A stretch of DNA of 64,000 nt from NCBI GenBank assembly GCA_022495005.1, contig JAGYXB010001757.1:186001-250000 (forward strand), in the 5' to 3' direction. The DNA is from Rhyacophila brunnea. Its lineage: Eukaryota; Arthropoda; Insecta; Trichoptera; Rhyacophilidae. Each line of letters opens with the position of its first letter. Positions within the stretch are counted from its first letter, which is position 1. A model generated the notes under the pieces. That model was given only the letters and a program-made list of their open reading frames with translations, was not told where the DNA came from and made no database searches. Positions 44,900-55,422 of the stretch are shown here, one piece after another. Made by a program: the position numbers and the translations under genes.

Positions 44900-45018
44900 A
44901 AGTTTATTTTTTTAATTCTACTTTAATCGAGTCATTTACAGCTGTTTCGGGCTATAAACCCATTTTCGGAAAGGTCGAACGTCAATGTAAATGTCTCGAT
45001 TGAAGTATAATAAACCAA
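44900..45018. mobile_element. Small foldback element
   Basis: TACTTTAATCGAGTCATTTACA and, 45 bases later, TGTAAATGTCTCGATTGAAGTA form inverted arms, with a weaker match continuing outward (GTTTATT / AATAAAC). No coding sequence. It abuts the next foldback. Confidence 0.6.
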
Positions 45019-45169
45019 AGTATGTTGAAAAACCTCAGAAACATACACAATAGAAAAAATTGAAAAAAAGCATCCGGAAAATGAAAGACATCAGTTCGAG
45101 TCCTACTAGCTCCAATCTATTTTCTTGATTTTTCTGCTACTTATGTTTATGAGGTTTTCCAACATAATA
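45019..45169. mobile_element. Foldback element with a B-box-like centre
   Basis: TATGTTGAAAAACCTCAGAA then ACATA is inverted at 45141-45165 (TATGTTTATGAGGTTTTCCA then ACAT). The centre contains AGTTCGAGTCC at about 45091-45101, a good match to the polymerase III B-box, but no convincing A-box or cloverleaf. Confidence 0.55.
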
Positions 45170-45390
45170 TTATTTCTATGGTAAATTATAATATACATTT
45201 CTCACTATCTCTTTATAACGATATATATCTATAGATATAATGTAAAAAGGGGACCGCTGATAAAATTTACAAGATAGAATTGAATAGAAGGGTTAATTTT
45301 TTAATGTAAGTATCACGAGCAGGTTTTGAAGAATTTGTTTTACGAGAAATGGATGTTATCTATTTGGCGATAGATTCAACCTATTTTTTT

Positions 45391-45624
45391 CCGACCATGT
45401 CCGATCCAAATAAGACCAGATAGGCCTCCACGGAGTGGATGTTTGTAAATGTGATGATTGATGTTTTGTTTTTACGAGAAATGGATGTCAGCCACTTGCT
45501 CAATCTATTAGGTCCATACTCTGACTCATACACATTTTTAAAAACAATATGTGTACTTTTTCAGACCCAAGATTCGAACCTGGGACCCACGACACTATAT
45601 GCCGACGCTTAAGCCTATATGGTC
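45391..45624 (-). repeat. tRNA-derived SINE, nearly complete copy
   Basis: On the minus strand it starts GACCATATAGGCTTAAGCGT (A-box region), then GTGGGTCCCAGGTTCGAATC (B-box GGTTCGAATC) and GGGTCTG, then the body shared with 1-175 and 48051-48285. The head has the spacing of a tRNA promoter (A and B boxes about 35 bases apart). The source tRNA is not identified. Confidence 0.82.
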
Positions 45625-45639
45625 GATTTAAAAATATGT

Positions 45640-46779
45640 TTTGCAAATTAAGTATGGAATGATAATATTATATTTGGATTTGAGAACTTAGGTTTATTAT
45701 TGTGGACTGTAGTCCATTGTAGTCTGGTCGCCAGAAGGACATAGTATTGTCGATGGACAAATTAAATGATTTTTTCCTGATAATGATTCAGTTTTTCCGT
45801 TAAGTACAAGTCTGCTGGGTGCTACTCTGGAACCCTTGTGCAAACGAGGCCATTTTGGTAAAATGGCGGCCAGAGTGGTTTTGTTTAAGATTAAATAAAA
45901 TATATTACATATTTTGTGGTTTTACCACAATTTTGAAAAATTAATGTGCCATTTAGCTGTTTTCTCATTTTTATATTGTCAAAATAAACCAAACAATCCT
46001 ATTTAAAAACCTCCTAAAAGCAAAACTTTATCTACTGTCCTTGGTTTCTTGTTCTTACCACCAAGTAACTATATCGAATCATAATAGTTCGTTAATCCAG
46101 GATAGCTACCAAGGTTTGAAAAGCTAGTATTACAAGAAGTATGTTTTATAATTAAATAAATGATTTAAATGTGATATATTTTATTTAAATCTTTTTTGAA
46201 GATGATAATTAGGTATATCAAATAACAATTAATTATTTAATGATACGGCTAAGTTTTTCTGAATAAATTATAACTTAAAAATTCCTATCATATAAATATA
46301 AAGTAGGTAACTAAAAAGAAACTTCATAATAATATAAACCATCAATAAACCATTTGTCATTAAAATAGTGATTATTATTACTTCTTGTATTATGTAGAAC
46401 CGATGATAAATCCAACCACTGACCACTGCTGCAGCCAAGATGTACGTTGCACGGTGTTATAATAATAAAAATAATAAACGCCTTCACATAGAAATTTTAT
46501 TTCAATGGTAGTAAAGGATGAGTTTAATTATAAAACACAGGGTATGAGAAGGTAGCATTTTTTTATTGAACATAATAATATGTACATAATTTCAAACAAT
46601 AGAGTGCGGCTCTATATCGAGATATCCACGTCAGCGCGGTGGTTTCTGGAACTAAAACTATTGCAATACCGCCAACATACAAAAAGCGCGTAGCGTCATA
46701 CTTAAATCGCAAACAGCGCCATGTCGTGGATGTCGATATATAAAAGACACACATTAATGTAATGTTACTTAGTAGACAT
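45640..46779. other. Unannotated spacer
   Basis: Contains a perfect short palindrome GCCATTTTGGTAAAATGGC near 45848. No gene recognised. Confidence 0.45.
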
Positions 46780-47260
46780 AATTACAAGATAAAAAGACCT
46801 TTTTAAATACAACGTTTTTAAATAATTTTCTGTTGAATTATTATGCTCAATATGCTCAAACTTGCACTTGATATGAAGTAAATAATAAAACAAACAAAAT
46901 ATATAGAATACTGAAATGTCATTTTGACATTTAATTTTGATTTCCATACTAACGCACGTATATATTAATAATTTAGTTGCTAGGACCACCTGCTTAGCAA
47001 CCAATAATAGTTTTTACTTTTTACGGATTTTTCTGAAATAACTTTTCATACAAAACAGAATTAACTGAAACTGAATTCAATTCTGCTTAAAGATGGCTAA
47101 AAGTATTAAAAGAATGGATTGGCACCGTGTTCTGATATATTCTAAAAGTTTTAAATGTCAAGCTAGACGGGAAGTTAGTTAAAAATCGATTGCAAGATTT
47201 GTACTGGACAAACAACCACCGGTCAAACAAGAATACGAGCTAATAAAAACGTTGTAAAAT
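46780..47260 (+). mobile_element. ACAACGTTTTTA-type MITE, copy D (full length)
   Basis: Matches copy A end to end. Near the right end a 17-base unit is duplicated (GGACAAACAACCACCGG then TCAAACAAG). Confidence 0.82.
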
Positions 47261-47265
47261 ATTTT

Positions 47266-47335
47266 TTACCGAATGGTATTTGAATCCGCAACCATAAGCA
47301 ACAGGCACACCACTGTGTGTACCATTATTTACAAA
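47266..47335 (-). repeat. tRNA-like segment next to MITE D
   Basis: On the minus strand ACACAGTGGTGTGCC resembles an A-box and GGATTCAAATACC a B-box, about 25 bases apart. The arms do not close into a cloverleaf. Possibly a SINE head. Confidence 0.3.
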
Positions 47336-47339
47336 TAAT

Positions 47340-48050
47340 ATATTTATATTGTTTTTTGGCTTATTTGTATGTTTAATGACAAGAATTCATTTCATCAGTC
47401 TATTTCCGATAATTTTGCCTTATTATTTCTACATGACTGATTTGATTCGAAATCTGTACACTGTCAGCCGCAAGTAATTCGCTGGAGTTGGCAGAATTTG
47501 CCCGGCCAGAGCACGTTCGACGTTCCCACCATTCGAACAATTACAAAGTGCAGACCAGCCAGAATCGGAGCAACGCAACGCCCTCCACAAACTTGTTGTG
47601 CTTCACTGGCGGTAGGTAACTTTGCGAATTAAACCTCCTTGCAGTGGTGGTTAATAAACTTTCGTCTTGGCATCAGATTCAAACTGACCACGGATATGTA
47701 TAGATTTATAGAACATAGCTTGAGGGATATTATCAGATATGGAGAAAATTGAAAATTATAGTAGTTCTTAAATCAAAATAAGCGCCAATTACTAAAAATT
47801 ATTTTCAAAATTAAAAACGTATTCTTGTAATGAAAAACAAATTCCATAAATTGAAAAGAATCAAACAATCAAGTAAGTAGTTGAAATCTCCAATTTGATA
47901 AAAATTAAATTTTACAAGAGAGACAAAAACTGCTTTACATACACGACATTTATGGTACACTTTCAATGAATCAAGAGATGGCTGAATACTTAGATTTATC
48001 TAAATAACTGGTAGTGGACGGCTCGTCATCATCAAGTAGTAAAAATAGCA
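47340..48050. other. Spacer with a GC-rich exon-like block
   Basis: About 47455-47620 is clearly GC-richer than its surroundings and ends before GGTAGGTAAC, which could be a splice donor. One frame is open through ELAEFARPEHVRRSHHSNN, but no family was recognised. It may be a non-coding exon, a promoter region or a worn transposon. Confidence 0.3.
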
Positions 48051-48285
48051 CCCACGATGGGCGCGCGTCTTAAGCGTAGGCTTATAGCGTCGTGGGTCTC
48101 AGGTTCGAATCCTGGGTTTGGCAAGTACACGTCATATTCTTTTTCAATTTGTGTATGAGTCAAAGTATGGACCTAATAGGTTGAGCAAGTGGCTGACAAT
48201 GCTAACATCCATTTCTCGTAAAAACAAAATCTGCTAATACAAACCCCCACTATGATCCCATATGATCTTATTAGGATCGGATATT
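48051..48285 (+). repeat. tRNA-derived SINE, complete copy
   Basis: Head: CGCGTCTTAAGCGTAGGC (A-box region) and CTCAGGTTCGAATCCTGGGT (B-box GGTTCGAATCC with a T-stem). Body: TATGGACCTAATAGGTTGAG, CATCCATTTCTCGTAAAAAC, and a 3-prime end with CTTATTAGGATCGG. Transcription would be by polymerase III from the internal boxes. Confidence 0.85.
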
Positions 48286-48848
48286 ATTATGTTCGGAGGT
48301 ATGTGCTGACGTATATTTTCTCCTTTCATCATTCTCTTACTTCTTCTTATTGTCTCTCTCTCTCTCATACATTTACGTGCATGTTCTGTCTCTCTGTGTT
48401 TGTTTTTTTGTTTCAAACTCTGTCAAACATTATTTATCTGTGAAATACTGCATTAGCATGGTGGAGTCTTTGTACAGTATCCTGACTGGCGAGCACGCCA
48501 TCGCTGAACTCGTTAATTTGTCAAGCGGTGACACTTAGCTATTTCTCTTCCATAATGTTTCTATTTTTTAATTGATAGTGTATGAAATAAATATAAAGGA
48601 TTTCGTGTTTTACCGATTTTAAAATTTAACAATTGATGTTTTTCTTAAATTAATTATCAAAAATCATAACATAACATAATTAATATAAGTAGGTATTTAA
48701 TTAGTATGTAATGTTTTTATAAATAATATTCTTCTTTTTAATGTTTGAAATAATAAATGCATGTATTAATTATTAGAACCCTTTAAAATGTAAAATATTA
48801 AAAGAATGTCTATGATAGCAATATTCGTATTTTTCCGCTAGATGCTAC
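48286..48848. other. Unannotated spacer with a CT-repeat
   Basis: A (CT)n run lies at about 48352-48366. The short open frame ending LTGEHAIAELVNLSSGDT (stop near 48538) has no recognised family. No repeat family found. Confidence 0.4.
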
Positions 48849-48925
48849 TGATAGTTAGATGTAGTAGAACGATTATAGTTATGGTGAATACTACATCTAA
48901 CTATCAATGCTCTATAATAGAGCAT
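48849..48925. repeat. Double hairpin
   Basis: TGATAGTTAGATGTAGTA (48849-48866) and its perfect reverse complement (48889-48906) enclose a 22-base loop. The perfect palindrome ATGCTCTATAATAGAGCAT follows immediately (48907-48925). Possibly a tiny foldback transposon or an RNA hairpin. Confidence 0.7.
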
Positions 48926-49775
48926 ATTATAGTAGTAGAGTATTGACATTTTGACCGCCATCTTTGTATTTTATGGGCTTTCAATTAATTAAGTCTAGCT
49001 TAAATTAGTATTCAGTATTAAAAATACGTGTAATAACTAAAATTCAAATAAATCAGATAATTATTTAAAAAAAAAAATGAAATGTTGATGGCCATCTTGG
49101 TTTCTGATTGCATACTTAATCCTTCTTAGAAAATTTTGAAATTACTCAATATGTTAAAAATGGCTGTTAGGGTAATCAGTAAGAAGTAAGCTAGTTTATC
49201 ATAATATTGTTATACAAGTTTGAATAATAAATATTAGATACATCCTGAAAGCTCTACTTATCTGGCATATTTTTTTGTAGACGCTTTTAAAATTTAAAGC
49301 TTCAAAACGTGGATAGATTCCCGGAAAAAATATGTATCATTTTAATGGACATGGGTTTTCTATTGTCTATTAAACGTTGCACGTGTTTTAAAAATAAAAT
49401 AAAAACACAGCATAATCTGGCAGCGCTTACTCAGGATAGAGGAAATAACGTTTCTTGTAAAACCCTGTGGTCAGCCATAAAAATAAATAAAAAGCAAACA
49501 GCGTGTTTTGTCCCGTTACGCAGCAAAATAAAAGAAAATCGCTCAACGCCGTTTTTTATGAAAATAAAAATAAAAAAATAAAACAACAATGTGGAAACCA
49601 GCGGCGCGAAAACGTATTGTTTCTGTGTTCCGGTTTCCGTGGGAGAGAGGAGAATGTCATAGCCATTACCTAAGCTAGTCCAGACCAATATTGAATTCAC
49701 AAATTTTTAATATTGCCTCTACGTGCTCATCAAATAGAGATTCCCTCCCACGAGTACCTTAACTTAGGTAACCGG
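48926..49775. other. Unannotated spacer
   Basis: A 90-codon open frame (49309-49581) is Lys-rich because of A runs and has no recognisable features. Confidence 0.4.
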
Positions 49776-49926
49776 ACATAACAGAACGTGACAAAACAGA
49801 ACATGACAAAGCAGAATATAATAAAACAGAACGGATAAACAGAATAGATTCCACAAAAATGAATGTATTATTTTTCTCCTGTTCTGTTTTGTCAAGTTCT
49901 GTTTTCTCACGTTCTGTTTTGTCATG
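49776..49926. repeat. Mirrored 15-bp minisatellite arrays
   Basis: The left array has about four units of ACAGAACGTGACAAA-type sequence (49781-49843). After about 40 bases the right array (49880-49926) holds three units of the inverse complement (GTTCTGTTTTGTCA). The two arrays can pair into a long imperfect hairpin. They abut the LINE tail at 49927 and may belong to it. Confidence 0.75.
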
Positions 49927-50105
49927 TAAATTCAGTCAAAGCACATTTGAGTGCATGGCGACCTTAGTCTTGGGTCACTGCTCCTGAGACATTCCCAGTC
50001 ATAAAAAAATGATGCTTTACATCCGAACGTAGGGTCCTGTGATACGCCCGATTAAGACAGGGTGTGGTGCGGGGTGTTTGGTTTGGTGGGGCCATTAACT
50101 TCAAT
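49927..50105 (+). mobile_element. R1-like LINE 3-prime tail fragment
   Basis: Aligns with the tail of the inner LINE (21725-21900). Shared blocks include TTAGTCTTGGG, GACATTCCCAG, GATGCTTTACATC, GATTAAGAC and GGTGTGGTGCGGGGTG, ending TTAACTTCAAT. It has no coding sequence, as expected of a strongly 5-prime truncated insertion. It belongs to a related but not identical family member. Confidence 0.8.
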
Positions 50106-50818
50106 GAATATACATGATATACCCGCAAACAAAATATAGAACTGATCGTAAACGTATACACGTGCATAGTCATTATTTATTTGACAGACAACGCACGTCC
50201 ACACTTAAATATATATAAAATTAAATTAAATGTAGTTTGGACAGTCAACATGGTATTTCTTAATTAAATCAAAATTCCACAAGATAACACGTTGGTATAT
50301 CCGATGAAACAGTTAGATAATTTATATAGCCGCACTTACTAATTTATCAATACATTATTTTCGCATTAGTTAATATAATATTAAATATTTATTATTATGT
50401 TAGCCTGAACTTGGTTTTGTTTTTTTTTTAATCATGTCCGATCCCAATTAAAATTAACATAGGAAGTTAATTATATTTTGTGACGTTAATGATATTAACA
50501 CGGCTCTATACAATACTCCTCTATTAATCGCTTTTCTTAAACAGTTATTAATGACAGTGCTGGCAAGTCTTTTTGGATATCAGCTACTGAATTCGCGGTC
50601 TTTTCAGTGGCGTAACCATCTTATTTAAAGAGTATGCAATATTACAGCTCAACCATACAGGGGCCCTATTTTTCATCAGATAGTTATTGATGAATTTCCT
50701 ATTTTAAATTATATGAATTTCTAAGCTAAAAAATCTTTGTACATGTTATTAGACAGTATTTTTTTGTGCGAAAAACCCGATTGAACTAAGAGAAAAGGTT
50801 TGTAAGAAAGGGGTAAAA
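50106..50818. other. Unannotated spacer
   Basis: A possible SINE 3-prime scrap (CATGTCCGATCCCAATT) lies at about 50433-50449. Nothing else recognised. Confidence 0.4.
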
Positions 50819-51082
50819 ATGCTCTTTCGACAGGTTTTTAGAAACACTGAAGTGACCGACACGACACCAGACACCAACACAAATTTTGTCATTAAGAGCG
50901 AACCAATCGAACGTGTGACACATTACAAATATTTAGGTACATGGGTCAATGAGAAATGGCACCAGTCTCAGGAAATAAAAAATAAAATTAAGATCGCAAA
51001 GAGCGCTTTTCTCAAAATGAGACACCTCCTTAGCAATAGAGATCTTAACCTAGGTCTGAGACTGCGTATGGTACGTTATTAT
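50819..51082 (+). pseudogene. LINE reverse-transcriptase C-terminal region, left half
   Basis: Reads EPIERVTHYKYLGTWVNEKW, then KNKIKIAKSAFLKMRHLLSN and LGLRLRMVRYY, typical of the region after the polymerase core of arthropod endonuclease-reverse-transcriptase LINEs. The sentence is completed at 53388-53822 (VLSIPFYGMEVWTL); the transposon 51083-53387 lies between. The upstream polymerase is missing (5-prime truncated or eroded). Confidence 0.85.
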
Positions 51083-51092
51083 CGCACCCCCA

Positions 51093-51365
51093 GTAAAATA
51101 CTGTCGTAAGTCTGAAATGGGCGTTTTCGAGTTATGGATGTGGTTGGATTCGTATTTTTTTTTGCTATTTTAATAAAATACTATCGTATCTCAAACTCAA
51201 ATAGCGTCGGAGAGAAAGCAATTAATACAGTACATTACTTTCCGAAAACTGTTGAATAGATAATAAAATAGTGTTGTAACTAAGTTACGACAGTATTTTA
51301 CAAGAAGCTTTCTAAAAAACTAAAACAATACTTTTCAAAAAAATACTGTTTTAACTCTGTTACTA
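51093..51365. repeat. Subterminal iterons of the 51083-53387 transposon
   Basis: Variants of AAATACTGTCGTAACT lie at about 51096, 51175, 51266 and (inverted, GTTACGACAGTATTTT) 51283, and AAATACTGTTTTAACT at 51342. One more, AAATACAGTCGTAACTCAG, lies near the other end at 53166. The spacing and two orientations suggest transposase binding sites. Confidence 0.8.
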
Positions 51366-51407
51366 CAGGAAAATCTTGAGATACAGCGTAATTTTCTCAC
51401 TAATTGC

Positions 51408-52895
51408 ATGGATATTATTGTTCCAAAGTATTCAAACAAAAAAAACTGGAAGCAGCAGAGGCAACAATTTTGTTATCAACAATTAAATGGAAGTAAAATA
51501 CAAGAAGTATGCAAAAAATACTTTATCAACACATTTGGGGTGAGTGAAAGGTACTGCTCCACTGCATGGAAAACAAGAGATCTTCTTTCCGGAACGCCAA
51601 TTCCAGAACAAAGAGATCACCAAAATCACAAAAAAATTAGTGATGTTTAAAAAAATGATATAAGAGCTCACATTAAGTCTTTCCCAGTGATCGAGTAACA
51701 TTATTTGCGTGCACAGACGTCCAAATTGTATTTAGATGGTAAATTAACAATTGCTGAAATGTATCGGTTATACAAAAAACAACAAGCTGACAGCAATATG
51801 CCATTTGGAAAAGAACACTATTATACGCATCCATATTTAATGACGAATTTAATATTGGCTTCTTTAAGCATAAAAAAGATTTGTGCGTTGAATGCGACCT
51901 ATACAATAATTCTTCACCAGATGAAAAAACAACTTCAAGAAAAATATGAGACACATCAACCTGGAAAAAAAGAGGCAAGGGATGAAAAGATCAAAGACGT
52001 AGCAGAGTCCCGAACTAATGGCCAAAATAGCGTCATTAATGTAGCTGTATATGATTTGCAGGCTGTTTTACCGCTTCCTTGCGGAAATGTGTCAACTTTC
52101 TATTATAAACGAAAGTTTGGCAATGTACAATCGTACAGTCTATAATATCACTGAAAATATTGCAAACTGATACATGTGGGACGAGAGTCAAGCTGCATGA
52201 GGATCCAATAAAATTGGTAGCTGTGTACTCGATTACAATGCGTGTAAAAAATATCACCACAATGAGCATTTTATTTTTTACAGTGACAATTGTGCCGGGC
52301 AGAATAAAAATAAATACATTGCTGCAATGCATTTATATGCCACCGGGAATTCACAAAAAATACAACGATCTCTCATAAGTTTTTGGTCACCGGGCATAAA
52401 CAAAATGAAGGCGATATCGTCCATTCTACAATTGAGCAGCAGAAAACCAGGGCTCTAAAAAGTGGACCAATATTTGTGCCCAGCCAAATGATTACCATTG
52501 TACAAACAAGTAAGAGAACAGGACAACCATACATAGTTAAACCCATGACGACAAATAATTTTCTCAACATGAAAAAACTAGCAGATGAAATCGGTAAAAA
52601 TTACAACACGGATGAAAATGGAGAAAAAGTTTTGTGGCAGAAGATTAAAGTTATAAAAGTAGACAGAGACTATCCATACATTATTTTTTTAAAAACCAGT
52701 TATCATGAAGAATGTAGGAAATTGAATGTTCGACAACAGCAAATAGGAAAACCGTTACCAATGGATCGTCTCAATATATCCAAAGCATATCAAGTGTGGC
52801 CAAAAATAACGACAATTAAAAAGAAGGATTTGCTTTCCTCTGCACCGCTAAACATCGTGAATTTTATTATGATTTTTTGCTTCTCTTCCAAGTGA
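51408..52895 (+). pseudogene. DUF7869-like transposase, decayed
   Basis: Same protein type as 32906-33706. In order: an N-terminal part CYQQLNGSKIQEVCKKYFIN then VSERYCSTAWKTRD (51408-51650), and a middle part with ADSNMPFGKEHYYT and VYDLQAVLPLPCGNVSTFYYK (51705-52145). Next comes the signature YSDNCAGQNKNKYIAAM at about 52280-52330 in another frame, then VTGHKQNEGDIVHSTIEQ and a long C terminus (52383-52895). At least three frame changes break it. The H...E residues around STIEQ correspond to the HSRVE block of the other copy. Confidence 0.8.
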
Positions 52896-53387
52896 TGTTT
52901 AAAAATTGAAAATCGTATGTAAAAAAATTATTTTCCCATTAAATTAAATAATTAAGTATTTTTTTGTTGTTTTGAACTAATAATTGTATTTTCTTTTTTT
53001 TTTCAATAAATCTTTAAAGATTGTACCATAACTTAATATTTTGAAAACCTTCCTTTACAGTGCCCAACAAATTAGTTGAAATTATTAGAGTGATGGTAGG
53101 GAAATTTACATAGAAAATATTGAGTTGATTCAAATTTTACCATGAAATTGTCAAATATCCTAATAAAATACAGTCGTAACTCAGAAATATTCAAATATCT
53201 CCGTTTGTATATGTTTTAGAGAAAAATGATGAATACAGTTGAAAATAGATCATGTTTTTCCATAAAAATGGGTAATAATTTTTACATTCAGACTTTTCCT
53301 GTATTTACAAAGAATATTTGAAACTTCAAATGGCTCTCCTGCAAAATGCCAATTTTTGACTTACTACATTATTTTACTGGGGGTGCG

Positions 53388-53822
53388 TTATGTTCTCTCA
53401 ATTCCTTTCTATGGTATGGAAGTATGGACGCTAAACCAAGAGATGTCACGGAGACTTGAAACTTTCGAGATGTGGCTGTATAGACGCATCCTCAAAATTC
53501 CTTGGACTGACCGGGTGAAAATGTTGAAGTTTTCAATCGAATGGGGAAAGACCGAGAAGTTCTATGTAGCATCAAAACTAGGAAACTACAGTACCTCGGC
53601 CACATTATGAGAGGACAAAAATACGGCATTCCCCAACTTGTCATTCAAGGAAAGATCAATGGGAAGTGTAGCAGAGGACGGCGCCGCATTTCATGGCTTA
53701 AGAACCTCCGTGATTGGTACGAGTGCAGCTCCACTAAACTGTTCCGGCTAGCAAACGACAAAGATAAGATCGCCTTGATGGTGGCCGACCTCCGCTAGGG
53801 GATGGCACAATAAGAAGAAGAA
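53388..53822 (+). pseudogene. LINE reverse-transcriptase C-terminal region, right half
   Basis: Reads VLSIPFYGMEVWTLNQEMSR then LETFEMWLYRRILKIPWTDR, a frameshift near 53525-53540, then MGKDREVLCSIKTRKLQYLG, HIMRGQKYG, GRRRISWLKNLRDWY and a stop at 53796-53798. An AAGAAGAAGAAG tail at about 53812-53822 marks the element 3-prime end. It continues 50819-51082. Confidence 0.88.
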
Positions 53823-54019
53823 GTGACCCTTGCATGATTTCTTCATAAAGGTCAAATATTTCGAGCTTTTCCAGTGGAATCATCTCGTACTATAAATTAG
53901 TGCATAAAGTTTTTACCATGAGAATAATATATGAGTGGTTATCGAAGTATGTGAAAATATAGTAGGTATGCTGTGTCCTGTACTAAACTTAAAATTTTCT
54001 CATTTCTTTAATAAGATTT

Positions 54020-54200
54020 ATTCCTCATTCATCCTGTCAAGCATAAGTTCGCGCGACTTCCTTCCGTCTATTGCTAACTCCCGCGCCTCCCGCTATGCCA
54101 GAGCTACAGCACGTTGTTCGTTGGTGTAGCACCGCTGCAGGGTGAAGGAGGGCTGGCTACGGCGACGAAGCCCTTGAGGCCTTGCCAAAAGGGTATGAAA
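54020..54200 (-). pseudogene. LINE 3-prime end fragment
   Basis: On the minus strand one frame reads REARELAIDGRKSRELMLD then RMNEE and a stop, with the A..AIDRxxWR pattern of LINE C termini. It shares blocks with 62565-62760 (GCTGCAGGGTGA, GCTACGGCGACG, GCCATGCCAGA-like), so both come from one family. Confidence 0.55.
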
Positions 54201-54817
54201 TGTCTTACTCTCTGTCGGCATCCGGAACACGTGTTCCAGACACGTGAAGCGTCTCTTCGTGATGTACCTCAATCACCGAGGGCTATCGTGTCTGCTTACG
54301 AACTCGAGAGTTTGCAACACGGTCGTACCAGTGTATCCTTAAGATTCGGCGTAGATATTAATTCTTAACGCTCAAAAGCCTTATTTAAGGTTTATTATTA
54401 TTTATTAATTTGACTGCGTATAGAAAAACGCACAAACTTGAAATATGTATGTTTGTAATATAATATTATCTGGTGTAATAATTACGTTTCTTTAAGGTAA
54501 TAAAATAGAATATACCACAAAAAATCTTAACCCCCATTTCACTATGATTTGGAACAATCCACATTTAGTGAGGTTACCTTGATTTTAATAACAACGATGT
54601 TAGCCTTATTATTGGCGAAAAATAAAACAGGCTCAAATTATGTCCGAGGGACGTATTTTAAGATTTTTTAAATATAAATAAGTTAATTTATGTATTTGTA
54701 TCTTGTATATAATCCGGTTGGGTGCAAATACTAAAACTAATGGATTTAATTTTTGTACTATTCCATTTGTCTCGCTTGTATATAAAGTATAGTAAGAGTA
54801 AGTATAAGTAGATGATA
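54201..54817. other. Unannotated spacer
   Basis: A GC-richer stretch (54200-54340) follows the LINE fragment and may belong to it. No gene recognised. Confidence 0.4.
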
Positions 54818-55141
54818 ACACGACGACAAAGCATTTTTTAATACTTTTAGCCATCTTTAAGTAGAATTAAATTCATTTTCAGTTAATTCTGTTTTGTATG
54901 AAAAGTTATTTCGGAAGAAATCAGTAATCCAATCCACTATTATTAGTTGCTAGGAAATTATTAATATATACGTGCATTACCTACTATGGAAATCAATACG
55001 AGTGTCAAAATGACATTTTAGTATTTTTTCTATCAAATACATTTTTTTTGATCGTTTAAGCTAGTCAAGTCAAGTTTATATGATTCAACAGAAAATTTAA
55101 AAACGTTGTATATAAAAAGTTCTTTTTATCTTGTAATTATT
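54818..55141 (-). mobile_element. ACAACGTTTTTA-type MITE, copy E (truncated)
   Basis: Reverse-orientation copy lacking the part beyond the ACACGACGACAAAGCATT block. The rest matches copy A to the GTAATTATT end. Confidence 0.75.
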
Positions 55142-55386
55142 ATTGTTTATAATTACTAATGATATATTATTAGGTTTTGACGATTTATTATACGCTTATC
55201 GAGTGTTTTATTTATTGATAAGGTAGGGTTTTTTTTACAAACACTTTAACTAGGTATTCATAATTTTATTTGTTTGTTATATAACTTGACTGTTTTTACC
55301 TACTTTATTGTATTGATTTGTTATATAAGTAAGAGTTAATAGTATTCATTATCAGCTAGTATTTGCATTTTGGTGAGTGTACACAG
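55142..55386. other. Unannotated spacer upstream of the ribozyme-like motif
   Basis: AT-rich; could be part of the element that carries the motif at 55387, but no coding remnant is visible. Confidence 0.35.
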
Positions 55387-55422
55387 TGCCTGAAGATGCC
55401 GAAAGGCGAAACCCGGGTCGCA
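55387..55422 (+). ncRNA. Hammerhead-ribozyme-like motif (type I, minimal)
   Basis: The order TGC - CTGAAGA - (T)GCC GAAA GGC - GAAA - CCCGGGTC - GCA fits a type I hammerhead. Stem I is TGC with GCA, the core box is CTGANGA, stem II is a GCC/GGC pair with a GAAA loop, then the GAAA box. A very short stem III (ACC.GGT) and the cleavage triplet GTC follow, with predicted cleavage after 55419. One extra T sits between the CTGANGA box and stem II. Such small hammerheads are known from Penelope-like retroelements. No protein of such an element is seen nearby, so the source is an inference. Confidence 0.5.

Larger units (their letters stand above)
51083..53387 (+). mobile_element. DUF7869-type DNA transposon inside a LINE (2.3 kb)
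   Basis: The left end CGCACCCCCAGTAAAATACT then GTCGTAAGTC and the right end GACTTACTACATTATTTTAC then TGGGGGTGCG are inverted repeats of about 30 bp. TTAT flanks both sides (51079-51082, 53388-53391). Removing the element and one TTAT joins the LINE codons in frame (MVRYY then VLSIPFYG). It carries one decayed DUF7869-like transposase gene on the plus strand, and repeated AAATACTGTCGTAACT-like motifs near both ends. Confidence 0.9.

Noticed and set aside
49776..49926. CRISPR array
   Set aside because: Repeats are short, contiguous and mirrored, with no unique spacers, in a eukaryotic setting.
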